A stretch of 64,000 nucleotides of DNA from Platanthera guangdongensis (lineage: Eukaryota; Streptophyta; Magnoliopsida; Asparagales; Orchidaceae). Numbering within the stretch: position 1 is the first letter of the stretch; each line of letters starts with the position of its first letter. A program made the translations under genes and the position numbers. The notes beneath the pieces were generated by a model that was not told the origin of the DNA, ran no database searches, and saw only the letters and a list, made by a program, of their open reading frames with translations. This document shows, piece by piece, positions 22,200-33,051 of the stretch. The DNA lies in the NCBI GenBank assembly GCA_039583875.1, contig CM077162.1, forward strand, positions 58,245,675 to 58,309,674. Reading direction: 5' to 3'.

Positions 22200-23856
22200 T
22201 GTTGGGTATTGTATCCACAATGTACCTGATTTGAAGAAGCCCCTGGACAAGCTAAGGTCAATAGACTATGTATTTGATAAACTTTTTCAAGTTGTACTTG
22301 CAGTTTCTCCTTGCTAAGTGCACACCAATGTCAGGGTGCAGTAGGTCAATATACACGGGTCTGCACGACGTAATCCCTCGTTGAGCAGATCAGTGTGTTG
22401 GCCTATGTGTACTCTCTCTATTGGAGTGCACTTACTTTCAAGTACAGGGCCGTTCATATGCAAGGGAAGACAAGGAGCACAGAGGATCAAGGAGCAGCTC
22501 CTAGGTGGAAGACGAAAAATCGTCCAAGGCAAATTCGACGAGAATCACCAAGTGATTCTCGCCGAATCGGCGAGAATCACTAGTGATTCTCGCCGAATCG
22601 ACGAGAATCATCAGTGATTCTCGCCGACTCCCTCTGGCCATCTCAAAATGGTGCCAAGTAAGATTCGGCGAGAATCACTTGTGATTCCCGCCGAACCAGT
22701 TGCCAAGCAGCCCATGTATAAAGTAAAATTCGTTGAGAATCGACAAGTAATTCGACGAGAATCACAAACGATTCTCGACAAATCGTCGAGAATCACTTGG
22801 TGATTCTCGCCGATTCGTCGAGAATCGTCTGCGATTCTCGCCGATTTTTCCTTAGCGTTTTCTCAGTTAATTTCCTGAACCGGATTCTGTCTCAGTTAAT
22901 TTCCTGAACCGGATTCTGCCGCTGTTTAATATATGGACCGGGATTTGGGGATTTCCTTTGTGGGTCCCACAAACGGTCTTATTGGGGGTAGCTACAGTAT
23001 TTATACTCGAGTATTTTGAACAGTACAGACACAGAAAAATACGCCGAGCTTACGAAAACCCTAAGATCGCGAAATCCTTCCGCCGCCTCCGTCGCCGCTC
23101 GTGCAAGTTCGTCGCCGCCGCTGTTAGATCTTCTTCCCGATCTCCGGCGACAGAAGCTTAGTAAGACTTGTGTCTCACGCGTCTATCCAGAGATCCTTTG
23201 TCTCTCGATTTGTTGATCGGAAAAACTTTCCATCCGAATCGATCGAGACGACCGATCCTCGTATGACCGTTGGAAGACCGAGCTTGCTTCGCTACGAAGT
23301 TTGGATCTCAAAGTCCTGCAGCTGCCGATCGCCATCGTAGCAGCCGACTCCGAACCAAGCCGCCGCTCGGATTGCCGCCGCCGGTTCCGGGAGATCCTCT
23401 CCAAGTGAGACCAAGGTCGTAGACTCTTCATCGACTTCAAGAACACGTCGTCGAACAAAGAGGAACACCGTAGTCTCCAAGAGAAGTTTGTATCACGTGT
23501 ACATTCTACATTTATTTTATTGTAAAGGAACTTTTGTTCCGTGTTGTAAGGGTTGGGTGCAACCCGATTTGTGGGAGTGTTGACTCTCACGTGTGGAAGG
23601 GCTCCTTCCGTTAGTGCAGGGATTGGATTTCAATCCCGTTGGTGAAGTGACCGAGTCGTCCCTTGTTGGGGAGATAGGTCGAAGGGGGAAAGTGGATGTA
23701 CCCAAGTCGGGGAACCACTATAAATTTGCTGTGTATTCTGTGTGCTGTGGTTTTTGTTTTTATTGTGCAGGTACATCCGTAAATTCCGCAGAAGAACCAC
23801 ACGTCACCTATTCCCCCCCCCATAGGTGCACATAGCTGACACTAGGTGGACTTTCA
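22200..23856 (+). repeat. copia-C 3' LTR (1,657 bp)
   Basis: Near-identical to the 5' LTR. It has one more 32-bp palindrome unit in the array (about 22547-22580), a shorter C run (9 C), and a TATA-like box at 22998-23006. The ORFs in it duplicate those of the 5' LTR and are not genes. Confidence 0.93.
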
Positions 23857-23861
23857 TTTAC

Positions 23862-24412
23862 TACTTTCAATGTACATGTATATTTGAATACGAAGTGCTG
23901 AATTGCGGGGTGATGGAGTGCCTAGAGTCCGCTAGGTACGGTCGGGAGGAGATGTGTTGGTTACACAGTTGAGGTCAGGCTTTGCTGACCTACGTTACAA
24001 TCAATTTTTACAGAGCAAGACTCGCAAGCAGGAGCAAGCTCGCCGATCAAAAGGGCTTAAGGCTCATAAAGTGTTTCATGTTGTGTAATAGGTCTGTTTT
24101 GTGGAATGCGATACATAATGCACTATGTTTCCGGCTTGCATGCCGAGGTAGCTTAGGGGTGCTTATGCATATTGATGTTTGGTGTTATTGTTTGAGTTTT
24201 GGACTCTTAACTATTTTAGGGCCTTAAGGTCGCATTGAAACTCGTATATTAGTGGATAACTTCTAGTCTTATTCTTTTGTTTTTGTTGTGTTTTGTCCGA
24301 GTTTTGAGTTAGGTAGTTTATATCATCTTATAATGCTTAAGCTGTGGCGTCTGTATGTTGTGGGGCCCCGGCCAGACCCATATTATACGGTCATTACAGG
24401 GGAGGTATTACA
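23862..24412 (+). repeat. gypsy-B 5' LTR, part after copia-C
   Basis: Resumes after the second TTTAC and ends GGAGGTATTACA at 24412. It matches the end of the 3' LTR at 31833 (GGAGGTGTTACA). Confidence 0.85.
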
Positions 24413-24415
24413 ATT

Positions 24416-24431
24416 TGGTATTAGAGCCAGG
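24416..24431 (+). promoter_or_regulatory. gypsy-B primer-binding site
   Basis: TTGGTATTAGAGCCAG lies three bases after the 5' LTR. It matches the Met-type TGGTATCAGAGCC with a C to T change. Confidence 0.7.
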
Positions 24432-24669
24432 TTAGTGTCCAATATTAGGATTCGTGGTCGAATATCCTAATCGGATCACGTTAAGAAGTTATCCACATAG
24501 GAGTATCACGAGATCGTGAGTGTCCTTGTGTCTAGTCTTGCTATAAAAGCTGATTTTGTTTTACCTTGCTTTTGCTAATGGTGCAAGTGACGAGGCAGGG
24601 ATGTCGAGGCCGCGAGAGGAACCTTCGGCGAGTAGTGCTACTGCTCCGAGTCTAATGGGCATGGGTGTA

Positions 24670-25730
24670 ACCCATGAGATTTCTGTCGTATGCTAGCAGA
24701 AGAAATGGTAGCAGCCCAAGTTGCAACGGAAGCGCAAGTTGTGACCCCTATCACGTAGAAAACGACTCCTGTTACCCTGGATGCGACACCGGCCACACAG
24801 GACGGAGGATCCAGGCAGGCAGAGCCTTTGGCGGAAAGAGTGGTTGTCAGGCAGAGAGACCGACAAATTAAGTATTTCATAAGTTTCCTTCCCCTGACGT
24901 TTAAGGGAGTCGACACTCCTACTGATGTAGAGGACTAGTGGGCGAGGATTCAAGAACTGTTAAGGGCGGTATAGAGCCAGTAGAGAAGCAGTCCTAGTTT
25001 GTGGCTTTCATGTTGGAAGGTGACGCTAAGCTGTGAGGCATAGCGTCGCCAGTTTCCTGGACGCACCCCGTCCATGAAAGAGTTCGGGAATTCTTTCTTG
25101 AAGAAGTATATTCCCGCGTCGACAAGGCTAGCACTTTAGCGACAGTTTTTGCACTTGGTGTAGCGAGACAAGAGAGTAGATGAGTACGTCTAGGAGTTCA
25201 CTCATTTGGGTCGTTATGCTGGGACGACCATGACGGATGATGAGCAGAGGGACATCCTCTTCTACCATGGATTGAGGGAGAATCTGAGACAACCTCTCAT
25301 AGCTATGAAGAAAGCGGGCTTCAACGAGTTGGTCAAGACTGCTAAGACATTGGAGAGTGATATGGACGAACCTAATGTCGGAAGGGTTTTGTAGCCAAGC
25401 AGAGAGAAGGAAAGCCTTCTCAATCGCAAGGGAAATCTGACGGAAGTAAGTGGAAGAAGAAGTCTCATCCCTACAAGACTTGGGAGAAGAGTAATACGAC
25501 GTCGGGGGGATCTCGCTTCAAGGGACCACCCTCATGCTACAAGTGTGGCAAGCTAGGCCACATAGCTCATTTTTGTATTGAAGGTGGTGTTGAGCATGAG
25601 CCAAGACAAGAGAAGTCGGTGCGCTCCAGGCCCAGTGTAGCGGAGAAAGGGAAAATGGCGGAGTCGAGCGCTTCTAGTTTCCAACCCGTACAGCCAAGAG
25701 CTTACAACCTTGGGCAGTAGGAAGCGATCC
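24670..25730 (+). pseudogene. gypsy-B gag remnant
   Basis: Pieces of a Retrotrans_gag protein are readable through many stops: DRQIKYFISFLPLTFKGVDT near 24860, DEYV then EFTHLGRYAGTTM near 25180-25230, and the open stretch 25206-25394. A CCHC knuckle CYKCGKLGHIAHFC follows at about 25534-25575. The order core-then-knuckle is normal for gypsy gag. No intact product is possible. Confidence 0.75.
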
Positions 25731-25800
25731 GCCAGCCCGATGTAGTGACAGGTATGGTAAAGTTTAAGTTTATATTTGCTTTAGACTTTCGAGGTCTTTT

Positions 25801-28800
25801 ATGTATGTCACCGGTGTTGTAGGATTTGTGTTAGTTTTTGGTTACCTCGCTAGGGTATTGTTCGATACGGGAGCGTCACACTCCTTTATTGCGGAAAGCT
25901 TTATCCAGAGAATTAGAGTCGAGCCCTTTTCTACGGACGCAGAACTTAGGGTGCGCATGCCCAACGGGTTCTTCATGACTACCGGGGCAAGAGGGCGCAT
26001 CAGTTGGAGTCTAGGCGGAGTTGATTTCAGATTAGTAGCAGTGGTTCTACCGTTGGCCGAATTTGATGTGATTTTAGGGATGGACTAGCTTGCAGAGAAG
26101 CGTGATAGTATTGGCTGTCTGTCAAAGGTAGTGACCCTAAGAAGCAAAGAAAAGGCAAAAGTTATATTTGAGGGCCTTAATGGAGTGGTCTGTTCCCTGA
26201 TTTCGGTCATGCAGTTGGTGGAGGCAGTTAGCTAGGGAGGAGTAACTTTTGTAGCATTGCTGGAAGTTCATCTTTACAAGCTACCTCTGGAGAAGTGCCA
26301 GTAGTGGCATAATTCGAGGATGTGTTTCCTAAGGAGTTACCTGGAGCACCTCCTCCACGGGAGATCGATTTCTCAATTGAGTTAGTGCCAGAAGCTAAGC
26401 CGATATCACGTCCTCCTTTTAGGATGGCACCGAAGGAGTTAGGCGAGTTCAAGGTACAGTTGCAGGAACTGTTAGAGCAGGGGTACATCAAACCCATCAC
26501 ATCTCCTTAGAGCGCGCCAATGTTGTTTGTTAAGAAGAAAGATGGTAGTATCTGCCTGTGCATAGACTACTAGAAGTTGAATAAACTGACCGTCAAAAAT
26601 AATTATCCGATCCCACGGATAGATGACCTATTCGACCAGTTGGTGGGGTCAGTGGTGTACTCTAAATTGGACTTGAAGTCAGGATACTACCAGTTATGAA
26701 TTCAAGACAAGGACATACCCAAGACAGCATTTGGTATGAGGTATGGTCACTTCGAGGTCTCGGTGATGTCGTTCGGGTTGACGAACGCGCCATATGTATT
26801 CATGGATTTGATGAACCGAGTGTTTCAGGAGTGTTTAGACTCATTTGTGGTAGTCTTCATTGACGATATTTACCAAATGTAGTATCAAGCGCATACCCAA
26901 CTGTTCCAAAAGTCCGGACTATTGGAAAGGGAGCTACTTAATTTCTTGAATAAGTAGCAGAGCGCCACAGATCAAGTGAAGGAACGCCAGACCCAACAAT
27001 CCCCCCCGGCGTACAACACAACCCGTCGGCTCAGAGTTGGGGTTACAACATGGCCCACATGGCTTAGAGGTGGGGTTACCACATGTCCACGGTTGTCTGG
27101 CCCACCGGACCCACACAAGTAGAAGGGAAAAATTGGGATTTAATAGCGTCCCCCGATCTTGAACCCGTGACCTCCTCTGATACCAAATGTAGGATCAAGC
27201 GCATACCCAACTGTTCCAAAAGCCCGGACTGTTGGAAAGGGTGCTACTTAATTTCTTAAATAAGTAGCAGAGCGCCACAGATCAAGCGAAGGAACGTCGG
27301 GCCCAACATTTTGGTTTACTCCAAAATGGAGGTGGAGCATGAGACTCATCTACGAGTGGTATTGTAAACTTTGAGAGAGAACCAGTTGTATGCAAAGTTC
27401 TCGAAATGCGAGTTATGGATAGAGAAGGTGACATTTTTGGGCCATGTAATTAGTGGTGATGGGGTGGCAGTGGATCCAGCAAAAGTTGAGGCCATCAGAG
27501 ATTGGCCAGTTCTGACCACCGTGGCGGAAGTCAGGAGTTTTCTTGGACTAGCCGGGTATTATAGAAGATTTGTGGAAAACTTTTCACGGATAGATCTGCC
27601 CCTCACTTTTCTAACTCGTAAGGACCAGAAGTTCGTGTGGACTCAGGAGTGCAAACAAGCGTTCGACACTTGAAGGAAAGGATGGTGACAGCTCAAATCC
27701 TAAGTCTTCTGAAAGGGACTAAAAGATTTCAGAGCTTCAGTGACACATTAGGATGTGGATTGGGTTGTGTGCTAGTGCAAAATGTCAAGGTGATATCCTT
27801 TGGGTCTAGACAGTTGAAACCTCATGAGAGGAATTACCCCGTCCATGACTTGGAATTAGCGGCGGAATTTTTTGCGTTAAAGTTATGGCGGCACTATGTG
27901 TATGGTGCGAAGGTGGAGATCTTCACAGACCAAAAAAGCTTGAAGTATCTCCTAGATCAAAAAGACTTGAACATGCGGCAGCGCAGATGGGTAGAGTTTC
28001 TTGGGGACTATGATGTGGCAATACAATATATGCCAGGCAAAACCAACGTGGTGACAGATGCCTTGAGTAGGAAATACTCTGGTCAAGTGAATTGGATTGA
28101 AGCTTATGATGAGCAGTTGGTGTGAGACTTTGAGTCCCTCGGCATCGTTTGTGTAGCAAGAGGTGAGTCTAACATGGCTCAATTGAATTGGATAGAGTTG
28201 CAGAATGATTTGTCCGATCGCATTCGGGAAGCGACCAGTGTGGATGTAGAGTTTCAGCCATTGGTGGTGGAAGGTCAAAAAGGCGTGAGTAGTACCTGGA
28301 AGATGATTGATGGGATCTTGAGGAAGGACAGAAGGATATGCATACCGCAGTTCAGCAAGCTCCGTGAGGAGTTAATGTTTGAGGCTCATTTCACGAAATA
28401 CTCCATTCATCCGGGCAGTACAAAGATGTACTTGGATATGAAGAAATCCTTTTGGTGACCTGGTTTGAATCGGGATGTTGCTTTGTACTCGAGTCAGTGT
28501 CAAACTTGTGACTAAGTGAAGGCTGGGTGTTAGAAGCTGGGCGGGTTCCTGAAGCCTCCTCCTATCCCTGAGTGGAAATTTGATGACATCTTCATGGACT
28601 TTGTGTATGGCTTACCTCAGTCACAGTAGGGAAATGATGCGATTTGGGTGACCGTGGATCGCTTGACCAAAGTGGCTCACTTCATCCCAAATCGAAAAGA
28701 GGACAACGTGGAAAAGCTGGTAGAACTTTATGTTCGCAATATTGTGCGACTGCATGGGATTCCTAAGAGTATCATTAGTGATTGCGATGGATGATTCATG

Positions 28801-29640
28801 TCTAAAGACTGGAGGTTGGTACATAAGCGCTTGGGTACAAGACTCAAGTTTAGTACAACATTCCATCCTCAAATTGATGGAAAATCGAAAAGGACGAACC
28901 GTATAATGGAGGATATGCTGAGAATGTTACCCTTGACTTTGGTAAGAAGTGGGAAGATCACTTCTTCATGGTGGAGTTCTCCTATAACAACAATTTCCAG
29001 GCAAGTATAAAGATGGCGCCATATGAGGCTTTATATGGAAGGCAGTGTAGAATACCGATGTCATGGACAGAGATGGGAGACACCAAACTTTTGGGAAAAG
29101 AGGCAGTTACTGATGCTTGAGAGTTGGTGCGAATAATTCAAGAGTGTATGAAGGTTGCTCAGGATCGGCAAGCGAAGTATTTCAACGCTCGCCACAGGAA
29201 AGTGGAGTTTGCAGTGGGCGACTAGGTATACCTAAAGATTAACCCGTTCAAAGGCATTTCGCGAATTTGTCGACTCAAGAAGTTGAGTCCGAGGTTTTTG
29301 GGGCCGTTCGAAGTTACAGAGCGCATTGGAGAAGCCTCTTACCGGTTAGCGTTGTCTGCAGAGCTGAGTGGATTACATGACGTCTTCCATGTCATAGTTT
29401 TGAGGAAAGCCTTGTTGGAGATGAGCGTTGTGTTCGAGTCGGCATCAGTGTCGGTCGAAGAGGACTTGAGGTTGAAGGTCCATCCTGTCGGCATATAGGA
29501 TTCAGAAGTTCGGCAATTGCAAAATAAAGAAGTTAAGCTCATGAAAGTGCATTGGGACAACTGCGGGCGAAACGAGTTCTCTTGGGTGCATGAACAAGCA
29601 ATGCGGGAGAACTTCCCAGAACTTTTTTTTTACTTTAGGT
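25801..29640 (+). pseudogene. gypsy-B pol: protease, RT, RNase H, integrase, chromodomain-like tail
   Basis: Protease: LFDTGASHSF near 25860. RT runs from about 26330 through the IDDI of its catalytic FIDD box near 26853-26870, where a TRIM-like element interrupts it. It resumes at 27309 (LVYSK). RNase [29 protein letters not shown] (27930-27990). Integrase: HFTKYSIHPGSTKMY (28385-28430) and later HPQIDGKSKRTN near 28866, where the usual catalytic Glu is Lys. The tail FLGPFEVTERIGEASYRLAL (29295) leads to a chromodomain-like end near 29520-29630. Many stops and at least one frameshift (near 27670) make it a pseudogene. Confidence 0.85.
26878..27308 (-). mobile_element. TRIM-like miniature LTR element (about 0.43 kb) in the gypsy-B RT
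   Basis: Two 121-bp direct repeats (26878-26998 and 27188-27308) enclose about 190 bp with no ORF. On the minus strand the right repeat starts TGTTGGG and ends CCTACA. It is followed by a Met-type PBS (TTTGGTATCAGAGG, about 27187-27174), and a G-rich polypurine tract precedes the left repeat (about 27007-26999). Size, PBS, PPT and lack of coding fit a TRIM. It interrupts the RT codons right after IDDI. Confidence 0.85.
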
Positions 29641-29702
29641 ATGCTTTTGGTTTGAGTACAAACTTAATTTCAAAGACAAAATTCTTTTAAGGGGATAGGA
29701 GT

Positions 29703-31833
29703 TGTAACACCCCAGTTTTCCAGAAAGGAGCCTCTGGAAGCTATCGCCCGACGATAGTAGTTATCGCCCGGTGATAGCTAAGCGCTGAGAGGCCAGGCTC
29801 TGAGGGCGTTGAGTGCTAGCGTGCATTAGCTATCTATCGCTCGGAGGTAGCATGACGTTGAGTGCGTTGAGAGGATGGTGTTGAGTGGTAGGCGTTGAGT
29901 GAGCTACCGTGCAGCATGAGTGCTACCGCTGGCGCTAGGGCGGCCTTATTTTCTTGGCCAAACTCTTAGGAGGCTACAGCTCGGTGGTAGATATTTACCG
30001 CCTGGCGATAGCAGACAGAAGTAGTTCCATCGTTTGGCTTGTTATCTGTCCAATTTCTCTTAAAAGTTGATCCAATGTCTCAAGACATTTCGTCCAAGTG
30101 CCATAAGTAGGGCTGAGAGCCCCTTTCCCTTCATTTCTTCCCATTTTGAGAGTTGGCCGAGGGTTTGGGTGAGAGTGAGGAGGAGGAAGAAGAGAGCTTT
30201 CTTCCACCATTAATGGAGTTTCGGATCCCCAATCGTTGATCCAAGTCCAGATCCGTGTAGAGGACTTGAAGGCGCATGTTCTCATCCATGCAAAGCAAGG
30301 TCTCATGGAAAGAAAGAGGAGTCATAAGGTAATGACACTTCTCCTCTCGGTATTTAGGATGCGCGCATGACATCCACAATATTTTTTGCTTTCTCTCAAA
30401 TATTTAGGAACCAGATTTCTCAAGTGTGAGTGATTCATGTTGCCATGATTCAAGAGGAACCACCGGGTCAATTGTGTCCGTCCCCGGCATGATATTGCAT
30501 TAAAAATCTGCTCCGTTAGTGGATTAGGCATTGTGGATGAAGTCGTAGTCTTGACCGTTAGTCCGACTCGGTGATGTTGCATAGAGAGGCTTAATGATTT
30601 TGTTAGAAATTCGTTAGCGGCAAGACGCCATTTGTGATGTTGTTTTTCCCCTCTCTTGTGTGAGTATGTGTAACCAGAACCGGATCGGGTGGAAATTAGA
30701 GTACACGTGGGGGTGCGGGATGGTACGGTACGAATGGTGGATTAGGGTGTGAAAAGGCTTGGTATTGTTATGTGCTAAGACGTGGTTTGTCTCTGTGGTC
30801 GGCTGGCTAGCCCGTGACGTGCAAGTCATGTGGGGAGAGTGTCCAAGCGAGACAAGTCCCCTTCTATTAAACTGACAAGAATGCCAAGTTTAGGACAAGC
30901 CCGGGCGATGAAGCCCACGAGCGGGTGGGGTCCAGCAATGGTTCTTAGAATCAGTTTGTGTGTGAGACGGATTCCTGGCGTGAGAATTGAGAGCTTGCAG
31001 GCAAGCCCGGGGTTTTGAGACCCACGAGTGGGTGGGGCCTAGACAAGAGTTCCATGTAGCGGCTTGATGCTGTTTGGGGGAAATTGGAAGTACCCTTGTG
31101 TTTGCGGCTTGAACGCCGATGGGGAAATTGAAAGTACCCGATTGATGATGTGTTAGAAGCATACGCTTTAAGATGCCTTAGGTGAAGCCCAGGTTTGCAT
31201 ACATGATGCATTGTAGACCCCTTTTATTATATGCTCAACATAGAAACATGTTTGTTGTATGAAACATTCAAACAAGTTTATTACTTTCAATGTACATGTA
31301 AATTTGCATACAAAGTGCTGACTTGCAGGGTGATGGAGTGTCCCGAAGTCCGCTGGGGACGACCGGGAGGAGATGTGTTGGTTACACGGTTGAGGTCAGC
31401 GTTTGTTGACCCACATTATAACCAATTTTTACAGGGCAGAGATCGCAAGCAGGAGCAAGCTCGCCGGCCAAAAGGGCATAAGCCTCATGAAGTGTTTCAT
31501 GTTGTGTAATAGCTCTATTTTGTGGAATGTGATACTTAATGCACTATGTTTTTGGTTTGCATGTTGGGGTAGCTTAGTAGTGCTTATGCACGTTGATTTT
31601 TGATGTTATTGTTTGAGTTTTGGACTCTTAACTATTGTAAGGCCTTAAGGCCGTATTGACATTCATATATTAGTGGATAACTTCTAGTCCTGTTCTTTTA
31701 TTTCCGCTGTATTTAGTCTGAGTTTTGAGTTAGACAGTTTATATCATCTTATAATGCTTAAGCTGTGACGACAGTATGTTGTGGGCCCCCGACCAGACCC
31801 ATATTATACGGTCATTACAGGGGAGGTGTTACA
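29703..31833 (+). repeat. gypsy-B 3' LTR (2,131 bp)
   Basis: Begins TGTAACACCCC after a purine-rich tract (AAGGGGATAGGAGT, 29689-29702) and ends GGAGGTGTTACA. About 29740-30012 repeats the CTATCGCCCG / CGATAG inverted-repeat words of the 5' copy. Minus-strand ORFs of this segment recur in both LTRs and are not genes. Confidence 0.88.
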
Positions 31834-32678
31834 CTGTTTTATTCGTCCTTGTCATGTGCGACATGGCGGACAGGCTTTGTGTCCGCACTATGAGGATAGG
31901 TTTTGTGCTAGCTGCGAGAAGGGTGGTTATCCTATAGGTTAGGGCGGTTACATACTCTACTCTGCACATATAAATAGGACCCCATGTCACATCATATCAA
32001 CGAACGAGTGAATAGTAAGTGAGCTCGAGTTGTTTTCTGCGGACAGGTTTTTGTATCCGCGCGGTTTGAGAAGTTAATCGATTTTGCTATTGTAGATTGT
32101 GCGGCTAGCACTAAGGAGACAAGGACTTGGTTCTGACTTGCATCAGGGATCAGTGCGGATAGTTGCAGATATAATAGGCGGTTAGCAGCAGGTCACGGTT
32201 CGTAACCAGGCGGTCTTCTCATCAGCAATCTTTCCCAGTTCAATAAGGTTGTCCGCTTCTAGCGGCCTATATGTTCAGTTCGGCAACAGTTGTTCGTGGT
32301 TATCTGGCAGCTAGGCGACCATGCGGTTAGGCGGCTTGTAGATTGCGGACAGAGTTCTTCATCTTGGAATAACGGGGTGTCTGCATGGTTAGGTGGCGGT
32401 CAGGTGACTTGACGGCTCCAGCGGACTCCTTAGTTTTGTTCAACAGAGTAGTCGGTTACTTGTTCTATCCGCCCAGATAGATTTTGCATTGTATGTTTTT
32501 GCTTCCATCGGGTACATTGGCGACTCATGTCTCCCTATATATGCCTCGTAGTCTAAAGAAGTTCTATAGTACAAGATTTTTTTGCTCTTCTTTTTGCATC
32601 TATTTTATTTGGCTTAGTTAGGTTGAGCGTTCCTGCGACCTGGTTTTCCGTTTTCCGCATTTTATAAATTTTTATACC
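31834..32678 (+). repeat. copia-A 3' LTR, second part
   Basis: Continues the LTR after gypsy-B. It resembles the copia-A' LTR around the TATA box (31969-31977), the phrase TATGCCTCGTAGT near 32541, and the U5 end (TGGTTTTCCG). GCGGAC-like words recur here also. Confidence 0.75.
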
Positions 32679-33051
32679 TCTCCCTAATTTTACGAACCCA
32701 AATGCTAAGGCTTTATTTGGTTCGGCTTATTTGGTCAACGCGTTTTGGCAAAATGCAACTCGCGGTTTTTATTTCTTTTATTTTTCCGCCTAATGTTTGA
32801 ATAGCCGGTGTTTTCATTCAGTCGTAAAACCGAGCGGGATGAAACCTAGGTTTGGAGCTCCAGTTTGTCACGTTGGAGGAGGAAAAGATCACACTTTTTT
32901 TGCTTTGCACTTAAGGGATGATGCTGAGTAGAGCGAGGGGGTGCGGCTGCACCCCCTGAATTTTTTTTAAAAAAATTACAGCTAGAATAGACAGCGCTTT
33001 TTATAAAAACTGCTGTCTATTCCCCTATTTTTTTGCTATAATAGAAAACGG

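Larger units (their letters stand above)
14781..23856 (+). mobile_element. Sirevirus-type Ty1/copia element copia-C, nearly intact (9.08 kb)
   Basis: Complete element inserted in the gypsy-B LTR with a perfect 5-bp duplication TTTAC (14776-14780 and 23857-23861). LTRs are 14781-16410 and 22200-23856 and differ by only about ten substitutions and a few indels by eye, so the insertion is young. Gag is open and pol is interrupted by one nonsense codon. A long gag with two CCHC knuckles, long LTRs and several polypurine tracts before the 3' LTR fit the Sirevirus (Maximus/SIRE) group. Only 240 bp separate pol from the 3' LTR, so no third ORF is present. Confidence 0.92.
13198..31833 (+). mobile_element. 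Ty3/gypsy element gypsy-B (chromovirus-like), hosting copia-C and a TRIM
   Basis: The 3' LTR is 29703-31833 (2,131 bp, TGTAACACC..GTGTTACA). The 5' LTR is 13198-24412 with copia-C inside; subtracting copia-C and one duplication leaves about 2,134 bp, which matches. Between them, in order, are a Met-type PBS, gag, protease, RT, RNase H, integrase and a chromodomain-like tail. Many stops and frameshifts show it is dead. The duplication is degraded (CTGGC before, CTGTT after). The order PR-RT-RH-IN and the C-terminal tail suggest the Tekay/Del clade. Confidence 0.85.
11223..32678 (+). mobile_element. Ty1/copia element copia-A, internally deleted, hosting gypsy-B
   Basis: The left end TGTTGAAATT (11223) follows TCTCT. 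The right end near 32678 (ATAC-C, degraded) precedes TCTCC, so a 5-bp duplication with one mismatch is plausible. About 50 bp of the 5' LTR jumps straight to mid reverse transcriptase, so the rest of the 5' LTR, gag, protease and integrase have been deleted. The 3' LTR starts at 12468 and is split by gypsy-B at 13198-31833. It resumes at 31834 with a TATAAATAG box at 31969-31977. Confidence 0.75.

Noticed and set aside
32930..33051. Short inverted repeat AATAGACAGC..GCTGTCTATT as a separate MITE
   Set aside because: The arms are short, no target duplication is visible, and the stretch is interrupted by the Tat insertion; could be part of the Harbinger or an old fragment.
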